A stretch of 64,000 nucleotides of DNA from Phorcus lineatus (taxonomy: Eukaryota > Mollusca > Gastropoda > Trochida > Trochidae), in assembly GCA_921293015.1 (NCBI GenBank), contig OV121081.1:5146001-5210000 (forward strand). The letters run 5' to 3'. Every line of letters begins with the position of its first letter. The stretch's first letter is position 1. Under the pieces are notes generated by a model. The model saw only the letters and a program-made list of their open reading frames with translations. It did no database searches and was not told where the DNA came from. Below, in pieces: positions 1-13,632 of the stretch. The position numbers and the translations under genes were made by a program.

Positions 1-235
1 GCAAGAAGAAAGAGGAGTGTTTTTTGGAAAAACACACATTTGTTTTCATCAAATTCGAATAAAGGATCAGATTTAGGTCAATATTAATTACAGTAGTACA
101 TTAATTTAAGTTATTTTAAATTTCTATGAATGTCTTGCTGAGCACCAAACTAGGGTACTCATGAGAGTTTACTATGATAGATATTTTCATTTTTGCAAAA
201 CTGAAGTCTAATTGATGATCAATCATATGATTCAG

Positions 236-1074
<839 letters not shown>

Positions 1075-2367
1075 TTTTAATTTAATTCAAAGGCATTTTT
1101 CATTTATCTTTAGAGATATTCTATATATTGCCATCATTGCAAAGACAAAACTTAACCATATTACAATTACTGATTATATTATAAGTAGACTGGACTCTAA
1201 TTTTAGTGTCTTTCATTTATGAAGTAACAATCTAAAGAAAATCTTGCCGCAATTATTCTTGTTACAATAACCATCTTGATTGTTTTGGAACCAAACTGTT
1301 GATTTATACATTATCTCTCAGCATTTTAAATCGAATGTTTTGGATGAGGTGTGTATATAACATGTACAATCAAGAGAACTTTGATATGTTAGTGCTTGTT
1401 TTGATCTGTCCAGATTTTATGGAGTGTTCATTAAGAGATGTGATTCTACGCAAATTAAAATCTTCCCTCAAGCATTCTGACAAATATTTGGAGAATTGTT
1501 TATACTATGTCATCTTGTTCATACAAAATTAACTGATGATAGCAGGTTTCACCGCAGTTTATCGATACAATGATGTTGTTGGATCTCTCCCTTTATCAAT
1601 AATAGCCACAATGTTGGCTGAAACACTCTTGCAAGTGCTGTTCAACTGTATAAAATCCCAAGCACATATCCAAGATCACATTTCAGATAATGGTATTATA
1701 TCATAATCAAGTCCTAAGCTCTAACCTGTAACTGAAATTCACATCTTGTTCATTGGTAGATATTTCCTTTTTTTATTTCTGTTGTAGGAATATGAATACA
1801 AATCCTTTTTAATTACACCCACAATGGATTCAGAATATCAGCATTAATTTGTTTGCAATGTGAATTATACTATCAAAATATGAACTGCATTGATATATAT
1901 ATATAAAATTATGTTGACAATGGCAATATGACCTTGATACTTCCTTAAAGGTAACGATGACCTTCAAATTGTTCTTCCCCAGAAGAAACTCAGTGTTGCA
2001 TCAAACTTACTTGCTATCAAAATCTACCATTTATAAGAGCAAAGTTTTAAGAATATGTCTAAAAATAACACTTTTGGACTTGTATGGTTCCATATTCTGA
2101 TGCCCTTCATTGTGAAGATCACTTGTCAATTATCAATGTTTTGATGATCATGTTATGATCTCTACAAAACCTTTAAAATATTGAAGAAATATTGAAATTT
2201 GATGAGTGTAAATTCATAAAGTGAATGAGAATTTTAACATCATTTACATCAAATCAAATAGCGTTGTATTTCATAGATGTTTTTGTGGTCTGTAAACACA
2301 ACAGCGTCACATTCCCAGGAGCAGAAACTGTACAGGGTATGAGTGTAATGTAAAATAAAGGAATAAA
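1075..2367 (+). other. Probable AK2 3' UTR with two poly(A) signals
   Basis: AT-rich sequence after the AK2 stop with no credible coding region. Two AATAAA hexamers lie close together at 2354-2359 and 2362-2367, on the strand of AK2 and just before a SINE. They are plausible cleavage signals for a roughly 1.3-kb 3' UTR. This is inference: no transcript evidence is available, and earlier sites are possible. Confidence 0.45.
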
Positions 2368-2438
2368 AAATGTCGAGCAATAACAGCAACTTGTTTTATT
2401 TCAAAGTACTCTTATTCAAAGGTTCAATAGCAAGCAAT

Positions 2439-2680
2439 GGGGGAGGTGGATAGCGCAGTGGTTAGCGCGTTCAGCTACGGATCTAGAGGTCTGGGATTAG
2501 AATCCTGCCAGGAGCTTGGCAACTTTGTCTGCAGTATTGAACTGTTCTATACGCACTAAGGTTTGGTGCAATGCTACACTGAATTTCAGCGCAGTACCAC
2601 CCTAGGTTTGCTAGTTTCAGTCGATACTCGCGGGTTTCACTGCAATGCATAGTCACTATGGTGTTGCAGATTTCCTCCAA
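2439..2680 (+). mobile_element. tRNA-derived SINE, copy 1
   Basis: The left end resembles a tRNA promoter: an A-box-like GGATAGCGCAGTGGTTAGCG and, about 35 bp later, a weak B-box-like GGGATTAGAATCC. The body then reads GGTGCAATGCTACACTGAA and CAGTACCA. The same body occurs in the opposite orientation near 19.1 kb, so this is a dispersed repeat, not a tRNA gene. The tRNA-like part does not close into a full cloverleaf with an acceptor stem. The 3' limit is approximate and I found no clear target duplication. Confidence 0.75.
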
Positions 2681-2689
2681 ATAATATTA

Positions 2690-4491
2690 GCAGGCATGAT
2701 ATAAGTGAAATACTGTTATAAGCGGCGTTCAAACCCTAATCACTTCATCCAACCTTCAATATCCATCAGTGATGCTGGCTCAATGTTTGGGTAAAAATAG
2801 TTTAAATATTAAAGAACCAATGAAAAGTTCATATAAAAGAGTAGGGCCACAATCTCTCCATGTAAGATTTAGACACCCATTCATTTCATTTTCATTATGG
2901 TCATTAGCTTGGATGAAAATGGAAAGCTTTGAGGAAAGTAAAAGGAAATTGAATGTTGACATTTTGTAAAAAACATTCCATTGCGCTATTAATGATAGAA
3001 TTTGATAATTATTGTTGTATGTTGTACTAGAAACACATACTTTGTGGTTCCTTAAGCGGGCATTTGGCAATGCCAACGAAACAATGAACAAATTAAAGAG
3101 CTCTTTTGGCCCAGTTACCTCCGTATTAATCGACATATATGCAAATGTGAAGAAGTATCATGTTCTTTAACTCCGATTGTTTTTCCAAGTAATGAATAAA
3201 AAACAAAACCCACAATGTAATGGAAATTTATTTTCAATGGAAAAAATTTCCTCCTGTGAAAACTGCCCAGTTATTGATGAACATGCAGGAAAAATATATC
3301 AAAATGCTTTTTCTCTCATGGATATTCCAAAAGTAAAAATTGAGATCAAATAAAATTGATGCCAAGAAAACCAATTTTATGGTAATACAATAGATATAAC
3401 GTGACCCAGTGTGCATCCAGATCTCCCCACCATTTTTGTTAAGACATGGATGCAACACTGATGACTTGTAGGTATTGTCAAGAAGTAAGGACCTTTCCTT
3501 GCTGGCAAAGCTCTTGGCCAAATCCTGCAGCCGAACATTGTTACTTTTTGATAATGTCCCTGGTTTATGTTGTATACTAATAACAACCATCTGAAACTGA
3601 AATATTTGACATGACAGCTTTTGATTAAGGCTGAAGTACGTCCCTAACAGAATTCAATGCAGTAGATCAGCTCACTGAAGATTAAAAAGACCTGATAAAT
3701 ATTTTTAGCTAGTATTATCAATACAACCATTCAAACGAGCACATGAACTTTTGCTCTCTAAAAAAAATACACCATTATTTATTTCAGTTTTCTAAAGGAA
3801 AAAATTACTATCAATAGTAAGGGATTAATACATCCAAACACGTAAAATTGTTATTTGAAATGTTATTAAAACAATAAAAAAAGTTGTTTTTCTGATGAAG
3901 TATAGCATAGTTTGTTCAGCAAATAACATTTGCTGTGCTATGTGAACAAATATCAATCAACTAGCAATAGTATTCTTATTGAAAACCTCATATTGTGACT
4001 TTTTTTCCATGACGGAGAGCTTTCAAAGCACTGACCGTAGTGACCACAGACTGTCCATTGTCATTTACTCACATTTTACTGTCAAGCTGCTTTGCAGCTA
4101 ATGATTTAAGGACACTAAGTGAATTTTTTAATGCCGAATACCTGAAAATAATTTCTTCATAAAATAGATTAAGGGTATATGTGAAGTGCCGGAGTTGTGA
4201 AAGTGATCAAGATTTATTTTCCAGTGGTGTATGCAAGTTAGTTTCATTTGAACAAAACTGTCTTTATCATAACATCATTTTTAATTTATGTCAAGTTATT
4301 TCTGTTGTCTTCTGAAGGGAGAAAAAGAAAAGTATTACTTATACAGTCTTTCATAGAGTCCTTACATCATCAGTAGCAGTGGTACCAGATGATCTTTCCT
4401 AATTACATCATATAACACTCAGCCGTTCACACAATGTATATATATATATATATATATTTATATAATAACTATGTACACTAGACTGTATCCT
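2690..4491. other. Convergent intergenic region between AK2 and EIF2B4
   Basis: No gene is supported here. Short open frames on both strands have no domain-like composition. The part next to 4491 is probably the EIF2B4 3' UTR; a reverse-strand AATAAA (TTTATT at 4213-4218) is a candidate poly(A) signal for it. A (TA)n microsatellite runs from about 4436 to 4460. Confidence 0.5.
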
Positions 4492-7400
4492 TCATGTCTC
4501 GTTGGTCTGCGCCTGTGTGACTCTCAGTACGACAGGTACAGACGTGCAGGGGATCATCCCGAGCTCCGTGATGACGGCGGAGATGAGTTGAGGGGGCGTG
4601 ACGTCATACACAAGGTTGAGGAGGGTCAGGTGGGCGTGGTCCTTCCACTCAGACAGGTGTGGTGTTCGACTTCCCATCTTCACAAGATCACTCGGGTCAC
4701 CTTTAGAGAGTAAGGCATTCTCATTAGTGAAGAAACACAAAGTACAGGCACTTTTAAATATTAGTTTGCTGTGTACCTTCAGATGGGCAAGTGATCCGTT
4801 AATATTGAAAAAATGAAAACATGTAAATACACTCATTTCTACCATGTTATGTTCCATAAACTGCCCCACTGCTAACATAAAGGGAGTGGTTAAATTAACT
4901 TACTTAATAACGCCTTGCAGAAACTGTGCCTAATTCATTACTTATTGAGTCTGGCAAACTGTCTTTTGTCAATGTCAACAGTATATTTGAAAAACTTCCA
5001 TGTCCATTCAAGTACTGAAATGATTCCTAGCAAAGGTGTTCGTCAAAGATTGGTAATGAGCACAAACAAGACCAAAAAGAAATTTTGAATCCACTCAAAT
5101 CCATGCACAATTCCTCTCTAAAATCCTAATGTTATCATCTTAACTCTGCTCTTGACCTGAGGTGCAAAATTCCTCTTGAGATCTCCCTCGACTATATCAT
5201 ATATATATATAGAAAAAAACCAAAGCACTCTGAGTGAATGAAAACTCACCAAGTTCATTGAAAACAAAAGAATCTGTCTGTACTCTCTCACAGAACTTGT
5301 ACGTCTCACAGCAGACTAGGACAGGAACATTGCACGAGTTGGCCATGAGAGCGACTAGCGAACTGCCCACACGGGACATGACGAAACCATTAGCCAGCAG
5401 CGCATGGGAACCCAGGAACACCTTCGTAGCCTGTGCAATATATCAACATCAATGTATTCACCAATTTACATTCGTGTAAGTGTAAGAATCATACAATAAT
5501 ACATTTCTTACATTAATATCTGGAGGTTTGGTAGTCGTAACCATAGTGATTTTCCTAATAAAACAAGGACATAAGAAATTTGGACTTTCAGATTACTGAT
5601 TTCTGATTTGAGAATTTCCTACCTTTAGACCTGGAGCCATTACCAGTCAGGATCCAACACCCTCTTAAGAATATGTTTTGGAGTAAAATTTGAAAAAGGG
5701 TGGTCCAACAGGCAAGTCACTGACAGTTTAAATTCAGTAAAACATAAATCTGCCCATAAATACAGAGATTCTGCATTTTGATATATCCTTCAAGAATTTT
5801 GTACCAATCTGAAGGTTGTATCAGCTGGATCAGTTGGTTGTCAAGAGCAAATAACCTGTATCAGCCAGTCATCACCAGGGCAAATAACCTCTTTACATAT
5901 CAGGTCACTGTATAGCCCCTTGGCCCACACTAAGCTGAAGACAGGATGATATGAACACATCCATACAATACTAGCTATAACGATCCTCACCTCCTGCATG
6001 ACATATGATGCCGAGTTGATGAGAACGTAGGAACACTCGACACCCGCCTTCACCAGTCGGCGTAACATCTCCTTGCCTGGACATAGCAGTTTGATTGTAA
6101 CGTATCAGGCTACACAGTGGTTGAACAGAGTAACAGTGACCATTATGAGTCTCTTTAATGTTGTTAAATACAGGGTTTAATGTCACAAAATGTAAGAAGT
6201 ATCAAATCAAAATTTACATCACAAAATGTGATTCCTACTGAAAGGTTAAAGAATTTAAATCGTGAGATAAGTTCTATATAGGATTGTTAGGTCTCCTAAC
6301 TAACCGTGAAAATCACCAAAACATAATAATATATAATAATATTATGGCAAAAACATTTTGCCTATTGAAAAAATATCTGAACTCCCTGTTTGACATACCT
6401 TCCATTTTGGGTCTCCCATCAATGACAATTACCCTGAACTTCTTGCCCTGTTGGTGAGCATCACAGAGGACTCTTTTGATTAGACTGGAGCTGTCAATCA
6501 CATCAAATATTCCTACATAAATCCTAATTACAATTACATTGTGTGCAGGATCTCAAATAAATATTTCAATAATTTACTACAATGTTTCTGAATTATGCAA
6601 GTTACTGTAAATGAAGTTTGCAAAGTTCTTTCATAGAAGCATAAAATACATTCAATTGTATACTGATGTTATATTGTCTACAAGTGATGGGTCTCATATG
6701 TTTAGGAAATAAATTTGGTTCATGAATAATTCAATTTATTTCAAATACAGTTTGCCAAGTGCTTTCAAATGTCATACCATGCATAGACGACAATAACATC
6801 CCCATCTGTTATTTTAGGAGCTGCATATATGGAGATAGCTTTTGCTGCCATCAGCACTTTCTCATGGATGAAGGAGTCGATACAGTCATGGAGTCGTCGC
6901 TTTGCCTGTTGGTTAGAAAAATCTTTCTGTTACACTGAGCCTTATCATGTCTGATGTGCATATCACATACATGTAACGAGTATACCGGTAGTTGCTAATG
7001 GGGTAACATCACTAATTATTTGATTTAAACTACCGAGGAGGAAAAGAACCAAGTTCTTACTAACACCAAAGCTGCTGAATAATAAAGTTGTGGACCTGAG
7101 GGGCCAATCTACAGGATTGAGAACTTGTAACTGATAATACCAGAGTAGCCACTAACAAAAGATAGACAACAATAGGTGAGACACTGTATTCTTAAATATG
7201 GATTCCCTGCAGAAACAGTACCAAGAAGTGAGCTTCATTCTGAAGACATCAAGGTTCACAAATCACAAAATCAATGGTAAATTCTGATTTGCTGAATCCA
7301 AATAAAATAAATTTATTCCAACTGCCCTTTAAGATTAGTAAAGCTAATACAGACAACTGTACTAAAAGTCCTCAGTTCTATTGACTAGGCTATAAGTTGC

Positions 7401-10280
7401 AATATGTTCAATTTAGACAACCTTGTAAATGAATAAAAGGGGAGATAACTCCATCTGGGTACCCTACCTCAGTATCTGACACATCTCTCGGCATGTTGCT
7501 GATGTTAAACTTCAGATACTTGATTGCGTTTCCCATACTCACTGATAGGGGGCGACATTGTACAAGGAAACTGAAATAGGGGTTGAAAATCAGAGTATGG
7601 AGATTAACACCTGAATTATTGACAGAACTACCAAAATAAATATTAAGGACAAAAGAAATTGTTACAATTTGATCAGTGTTTTAAACTTACAAGCTTTCTC
7701 ATTTAATAGTTCAGGAATGTTCAGTTGATAAGTAAACAGGGTTTTAACATACTCCAGCATCCAGTCAAGATGATTGAATACAAAATGTGGATTCTCAAAA
7801 TTTACGCTTTGTCTGTTTAGTGCTTAAGTGTAGACTGGATCTATAATCTCTAGATGGCTTTATCAATAAGCCATAATTACCTGATATATGGCTTTATCTT
7901 ATTTTCCAGATCTCGAGATAGTTCCTTCTGGGGTGGTGTGTTGTAATCTGTGATAACCTGAAAAATTATTTAAATGTTTCATAACTCAAATTCACTAAGC
8001 TTTGCTCTCATCTCAATTCAATCCATTTAATTTTTTCCCAAAACTCAATTCCAAAATCGAAGTCTCATTCCTATCTCATTTCAACAAATTCTTATACTTT
8101 ATCATATAAATAAATAAAGGCCTTGTAAACAGATGTATTGTATCAGTAATATCTGATAAGCCAACAAACTTTAACGGTTTTAATCTTGATACAATACATT
8201 TCACATTTTCCTAAATTTCAATGGATTGTTTTATTTTTCAATGATACATCGGATTAAAAAAATTCAATGAGATAAAAAATTTGCCACTAAAGCTCACAGT
8301 GACAAGCTACAATACTATAATGACAGAGAATTCTAAGATCAGTGTCATATAGTATAAGATAAGGATCAAGATAAATTAAAAGAGTTTTGATTGAAACAGA
8401 AATGCTTGGCCATGTTTACCTTCTTGAAGGCCGCCAGTAGCGCCACACATCGGGCGTTAGAACCACAGATGATCCCCTCTGCATACTGCACGCCAAGCTT
8501 GATGATCGCAGGATGAATACCTCCGTTAGAAAATCTTAACAACAATAACAGATTGGTAAGAAATTGGTTAACTATGTTTAGATCTTTAAGTATCATAGAT
8601 CATAGATCATAGACTTTGCTCAACCAGTAGACCTTCTGTTCATCAACTAAGAGACCTAGATTCGATTCCAGGTTGTGTCACACCAGAAGTCTTGAAATAA
8701 TGAGAGAAGTTGCCTGCCTGTTGGCAAATGAATATACAAGTGTTCAAAAAAGTCATGATCAAAGTAAAAAAGCCTGGCTCTGGAATACTTCTAAAACCAA
8801 ACATGCCACAATCACATGCCAAGTGCTCCCTTGAACTAAGGTGACAATAACTCAACATTATAATTATTGGTTAAAGGTGCCGTTAGCACTAAGATGGCTT
8901 TGTGAAATAACAAAGACAACTCACTGGAGTGAATGTGTGGGCGGCAGTTCCCTCTCGTACTGGTAGAGGTGGTTGAAGAGCCGCACCTTACGCTGGACGT
9001 TCGCTCTCTGGGGCACCTGTTGTTTCTCCAGCTTCTTAGCCAGTTTCTTCTGAGCCTCAGGAACATCCGCCTTCACGTGGTCCGACACCCGCACAGACTC
9101 CTTCTTAGCAGCAGATGGCGCTGTACATGGTAAGATGAGACAGCCTCGTCCAATATTCAGTTTACAGAGATAAAGATAAGTAATTTGAGCAATCAGAGAT
9201 GTTATCAATGAATGGAGATTTGGAGATTTCCCATTGATTCAATGGTTTAGCAGTAGGAAAGCTGGCAAGATAACCTCTCATTGAAACAAATAAGTAAAGC
9301 TCGTTCTTCAAATAGACTCTTTTGGTAAGGTGATGAAAAAAGATTTTGGATGATAAATAGAATTTCACCATCGTGTCTTCTGATATCAAATATCAACACT
9401 TGTTGATAAAAGTAAAAATATCCGTGACAAGCTTCAGATATTTGAGACATTTCCTGACTCATGTTGCACTTTTGATACCAGAAAATACTTTAGTGAGATT
9501 CTTTATGTATCAACTAACTTTCAGCATAATATCAAATTTTCAAGATATTGCTAAAATTTTAAGAGAATTGATTTTGGTAAATCAAAAAAGATAAAGAAAT
9601 AAATATACCTGGCCCTTCTGTTTTTTTGGCAGCCTTAGCTGCTCTCTGTGCTTCCTGTGAAAATATATATAACAATGATCAAAGCCAAAAAAACATTACT
9701 TGGACGACTTTGACTGACAAACAAGATAATATATGTATTAGTGATATTGGATAGTATGTTTAATAACTAAGATTACTTGGACGACTTGACTGACAAACAA
9801 GATATAAACTTTTAGATTGTGAAAGTTATAACCTATTGGGTTATCATGTTTAATCACTGTGTGATCCTCAAAATAACAAAGTTTTTACATCTAAATACTG
9901 TTATTAACTTAATCTATCCCAATGAGTGTATTTGTCCATAACAGGACATTTTTGACCATTGGTAAAGTTTTAAAGCAAACTATTTTGATTTGAAGATTCA
10001 AACAACAAAGAGCAAAACAAACCTGTTTGGCCCGGCGTTCTGCTTTCAGCTCTGCTTTACTTTTTTGTGCCACTTCCTGTCCGTCTGTTTTCGCAGCCTC
10101 CTCTTTCTTTTGACCATCACCTTCCAGTTTCTTCTGACCTTCCTCCTTCACTGGTTTCTTAGGCGTGTCTTCCCCCTGCGGTTTCTTGTTTTTTCCTTTG
10201 TTTTTCTTTTTCCCGCTGTCTTGACCTTTTGTTTCATGTTTCCGGTCTGGAGTTCCATCCTGAACCCCTGCGTCGGCCAT
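4492..10280 (-). CDS. EIF2B4: Translation initiation factor eIF2B subunit delta, 11 coding exons
   Basis: eIF2B exchanges GDP for GTP on eIF2; with alpha and beta, delta forms the regulatory core that senses phosphorylated eIF2 in the integrated stress response. Exons on the minus strand, 5' to 3': 10280-10023, 9654-9609, 9120-8925, 8534-8420, 7957-7881, 7570-7468, 6905-6778, 6490-6399, 6076-5991, 5430-5250, 4700-4492. All junctions are GT-AG and in phase; the total is 1491 nt, 496 residues, close to the ~520 of the human protein. The N-terminal ~85 residues are Lys/Glu-rich and unstructured, ending in the family-like [12 protein letters not shown]. Exons 4-11 carry the IF-2B Rossmann-like domain, with [55 protein letters not shown] and the C-terminal [10 protein letters not shown]...VPVVLRV. 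The frame stays open upstream of ATG 10280 to an AG acceptor at about 10302, so a further 5' exon is possible. Confidence 0.96.
8595..8740 (+). repeat. Possible degenerate tRNA-derived SINE in an EIF2B4 intron
   Basis: The intron between exons 3 and 4 of EIF2B4 contains a B-box-like GATTCGATTCC at about 8652, preceded by an A-box-like stretch (GCTCAACCAGTAG). The spacing resembles a tRNA-derived SINE head lying opposite to the host gene. The body does not match the SINE at 2439, so it would be another family. Only promoter-like motifs support this; ends and target duplication are not seen. Confidence 0.35.
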
Positions 10281-10639
10281 AGCTTTTATCTTCTTTGACC
10301 TGCAAGATAATTTTCTTCAATAGTATAATTGAGAAGGGAAGATGAAAGTCATAGAAATTTGGTAGAAAACATGTCATTGTATAATTCTACTATGAAAAAA
10401 TTACATCATATAAAGGGTTAGCCTAACACAGAAAGAAAGAAGGAATTCAAATCAAATGCATTTACTTTACAGAAAAGCCCCCTTTTGCCGTTGGTGTTGC
10501 ACAGCCTTTATTCCAGTTCAATAGCAGCTATGAGTTAAACAGTAGACTTGAACTTTTTGTTTTGACTGAAGCTTCAGTTTGGTATTTTTTGGCTTGGTAC
10601 AGAACCAAGTACTTGACAGACTAAAATCTTAACTTTTCA

Positions 10640-10901
10640 TGTCCTAAAGTGTCAAGAATATTCCTGAAGTTTTCAGAGATTTATTTATTCTTATTTCGTT
10701 TTAACATTTAATTTCCGTTTAATGTCCATTTTCTAGTCCAACTTTTTATAGAGTCTGATGCCATGCCTTTTCCATTGAACCATGTGTATTTGAACCGCGA
10801 TCCTATTTTCTGATCCTTCGTGCTATGTACTGTGTGTGAATGTGATGTGATTAAACGGCTGTCAACCGAATCAATCCGAATAGTGCTTTCTATTCAAGAC
10901 A
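10640..10901 (+). repeat. 5' LTR of the BEL/Pao element (262 bp)
   Basis: Starts TGTCCTAAAG and ends TTCAAGACA, thus TG...CA. It matches the 3' LTR base for base by eye except for 26 bp present only here (about 10785-10810, containing AACCGCGATCC). A likely primer-binding site, TGGTCCAGCGAAGCGGAT (10902-10919), follows immediately. Confidence 0.93.
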
Positions 10902-10919
10902 TGGTCCAGCGAAGCGGAT
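10902..10919 (+). other. Candidate primer-binding site
   Basis: Begins TGG directly after the terminal CA of the 5' LTR, as expected for pairing with the CCA end of a tRNA. Which tRNA primes cannot be decided without a tRNA set. Confidence 0.6.
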
Positions 10920-11054
10920 TGACAGCTGTTCTGAACCAAATTTCCCTCACATCGTTCCGTGAGTATGACGAACTTACAGTACCTCACACATGTATGCTGA
11001 ACTTTCTGAACTCCGATTATTAAACCATTAACTGTAGTTTAATTATCACGCAAA

Positions 11055-11942
11055 ATGAGTGATATCAGAGAACCTAGACGATCTTCTAGAGAGAGGAGTC
11101 CGCCTGATTATCTCACAGAATATGAGCTTAACTTGTCAAGTGTGTTATCAGAGGGGTGCGAGCAAACGGTAGTTGAAAAAGATGCGGCCGTAAAATCTCT
11201 TCATAGCTCCCGCTGTGGTAGTGAACGGAGTAAACAAAGTAAAACTTCCCTCTTTAGTCAGATTTCAGCCCGTTCCAGATTATCTGATGAACAATTATCA
11301 CAAGTGAAATGTATTCACAGTGAAAAGAAATTACAAGAAATTATAATGAGACAAAAGGAAGATGAACTTGTTGATGAACAATTACACCAGCTTGACGAGG
11401 AAGCTAATAAAGCACAGGAGACTGCTCGTCGCGTTCTCAAAGAAAGGGAGAAATTACAAACACAAATGTGCCGTGCTCGTGAACTTAGAAAAGCACAAGA
11501 TGAACTACATGAGGCTAATATTATCGAATCCATGTTGTCATTAACTGCCTCAACTCCCAATATCAAAGCACATCCATCAACAGCCACTCCATCAGCTCCA
11601 ACAACATCGTTACCTGCAACCTCTATTTTCCCAAAATCCAGTGCTATACCTGTCAGTGCTATGACACAAATGACGAGCAATGCCCTCACTACGTCTAGCA
11701 CACATACTCGACCCACAGTTCAAGTGACCTTACCTTCCTCTGCTTCGCCTCCACTGACCCTTCCACCTACAGAAAATGTTCAGACGACTCGTAGGATTCA
11801 TAGTTCTGTGCCTAGACTTACTACTTCATCTAGGATGACTAACCCATCGACGCCTCCCGCTCCGACACTACCTCAGGGTGTCCCGGAACTTCTCGTTTCG
11901 TCCTCATTTGGTCTGTATAAAACCAACTTTACCTACCTTTGA
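11055..11942 (+). CDS. BEL/Pao gag, 5' part
   Basis: First ORF of the retroelement, 295 codons from an ATG 150 bp after the 5' LTR. It has an acidic, Ser/Arg-rich start, then a predicted coiled-coil region (residues about 75-160, rich in Glu, Gln, Lys and Leu: KLQEIIMRQKEDELVDEQLHQ), then a long Thr/Ser/Pro-rich linker. This is the usual N-terminal gag layout. The ORF ends within the linker, while the rest of gag continues in another frame from about 11.9 kb, so an indel or a frameshift joins them. The last ~20 codons before the stop are probably not native. Confidence 0.85.
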   Translation: MSDIREPRRSSRERSPPDYLTEYELNLSSVLSEGCEQTVVEKDAAVKSLHSSRCGSERSKQSKTSLFSQISARSRLSDEQLSQVKCIHSEKKLQEIIMRQKEDELVDEQLHQLDEEANKAQETARRVLKEREKLQTQMCRARELRKAQDELHEANIIESMLSLTASTPNIKAHPSTATPSAPTTSLPATSIFPKSSAIPVSAMTQMTSNALTTSSTHTRPTVQVTLPSSASPPLTLPPTENVQTTRRIHSSVPRLTTSSRMTNPSTPPAPTLPQGVPELLVSSSFGLYKTNFTYL

Positions 11943-13632
11943 CACTGATAATGAGAAGGACTTTAGACTATTAAAGATGTCCTTTGAAAATCTGATTGAC
12001 TGTCACTCTCATTTGAGTGAGAAGTACGAATATCAACTATTGATGGATCACCTAGGAGGTAATGCAAAGCAACTTGCCTATGCCTACCTTGGCCATGACA
12101 CACCATATACCATGGCTCTACAAGCTTTAAATGAGAAATATGGTCGACCTAGACAGCTGGTTCTTGGAGAATTAAACTCTATCTTGTCATTGCCCTTTGT
12201 GGGATCAGGAGACCATGTTGCATTAGACAAATTTGCCCTCTCCGTCCAATCTCTTGTTGGGATGTTAACATCAATTGAAGGCAAATCTAGTGTGGAGTTG
12301 AGATGTGGATCCCATGTGGATAAATTACTCACCAAACTGCCCTCTCATTTCCAGACTAGCTTCATAGAGTACTGTCTAAATCATGGTATTCTTACCCATG
12401 AAGCCCAATCTACTTACACTTTGGTGCACCTGAACGCTTGGCTACAGGCTATGTCAAGAGCTAGTCGTATTGCCCAACAAGCTGTCAGCTCTGTTAAGAC
12501 AGAGACTCGATCCCAGACACATCATCAGGTAGGATTCAAACCTCCAAGGCCACAGCAATCAAACCCTCCTGCCTCCTCACTCAACACTGTAACCAAGTCC
12601 AGATATACCAAATCTGAACCTTCGCTTTCTAATGAGGGGAAACTAACCTATAAGTCCTACTGTGCCTTCTGTAACAACGAACATCATCACATCAGTTTCT
12701 GTGACAGTTTCAAGCAGCTGAAGGTTGATGAAGTAATTTCATGTATAAAGGAAAGGAAAAGGTGTTGGAAATGTGGGAGAACTCATTCACCGAATGACTG
12801 TAACCTCAAGAAACCCTGTAACATCTGTCAGAAATTGCATCTGACCATCTTACATGACTCAGTCCTAAAAAGTTCCACTCAGTCCTATGCAATGAACCAG
12901 TCCCCTCTCTTCCTTGACAAACCTGTTCATTCCTTCAGAGTGATTCTGAAAGTTGTGCCTGTCATTTTGAATGGACCTTATGGGAAAATGCTTGAAACAT
13001 ATGCCGTATTGGACGATGGATCCATGAGGACAATGATCTTGATGCCTGCAGTCAGACAACTTGCTCTCAAGACTGAACCAGAGGACATTCTTCTAACTAC
13101 GATCCAAAGTGACCCATTCAATTGTGCTGGACATTCTGTAAGCCTCTCTATCTCGCTCTATGAGCGCAAATATTCAATTTGCAATGCCTTTGCCTCTGAA
13201 CACCTTGCCTTGTCAGAGTATTCCTACCCAGTCAAATCCATCCAAAGAGAACATTCTCATCTACGAGATGCTATTCTGCCTGACATTGACAAAGCAAAGC
13301 CCTTGATCCTCATAGGATCTGACCATTCAGATCTGATACTACCACAAACACCGATCCGTTTTGGTCCGTCAAATGCACCAGTTGCTGTCTGCACAAAGCT
13401 TGGATGGACTCTCCAAGGACTGAGCAATGACACTACCTCTGCACCAAGTGACTGCTGTCTACTCACTTCTGTTCAGAACCCTTCTTCGCAATTGATGAAT
13501 GATGTTGAGAAACTGTGGAAGGCAGACGTATATTCCCTTCACATCCAAAGCTGTGACCCGATCAAAGCTAGACAACATGGCAGTGAACCTCTTGGAAACA
13601 AAGACTGTAATGGTCCGTGTTGGAGATACTGA
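11878..13632 (+). CDS. BEL/Pao gag 3' part, zinc knuckle and protease
   Basis: Second retroelement frame, 584 codons, overlapping the first by 65 bp in the +1 register. It begins in a DUF1759-like capsid region (FRLLKMSFENL, LGGNAKQLA). A Cys/His knuckle, C-x2-C-x3-H-x4-C, lies at about 12762-12800 and is followed by CNICQKLHLTILHD, common in this group. An aspartic-protease motif, VLDDGS, lies at about 13006-13023. After about 13545 the frame runs out of register with the RT frame. The nominal ATG is not necessarily used; translation is more likely as part of a gag-pol product in intact relatives. Confidence 0.88.
   Translation: MSRNFSFRPHLVCIKPTLPTFDTDNEKDFRLLKMSFENLIDCHSHLSEKYEYQLLMDHLGGNAKQLAYAYLGHDTPYTMALQALNEKYGRPRQLVLGELNSILSLPFVGSGDHVALDKFALSVQSLVGMLTSIEGKSSVELRCGSHVDKLLTKLPSHFQTSFIEYCLNHGILTHEAQSTYTLVHLNAWLQAMSRASRIAQQAVSSVKTETRSQTHHQVGFKPPRPQQSNPPASSLNTVTKSRYTKSEPSLSNEGKLTYKSYCAFCNNEHHHISFCDSFKQLKVDEVISCIKERKRCWKCGRTHSPNDCNLKKPCNICQKLHLTILHDSVLKSSTQSYAMNQSPLFLDKPVHSFRVILKVVPVILNGPYGKMLETYAVLDDGSMRTMILMPAVRQLALKTEPEDILLTTIQSDPFNCAGHSVSLSISLYERKYSICNAFASEHLALSEYSYPVKSIQREHSHLRDAILPDIDKAKPLILIGSDHSDLILPQTPIRFGPSNAPVAVCTKLGWTLQGLSNDTTSAPSDCCLLTSVQNPSSQLMNDVEKLWKADVYSLHIQSCDPIKARQHGSEPLGNKDCNGPCWRY

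Noticed and set aside
2439-2520. A functional tRNA gene
   Set aside because: A/B-box-like motifs exist but no closed acceptor stem; a second copy at 19.1 kb shares the downstream body, so it is a SINE.
9990-10298. 102-codon ORF on the plus strand
   Set aside because: It is antisense to the Lys-rich first coding exon of EIF2B4.
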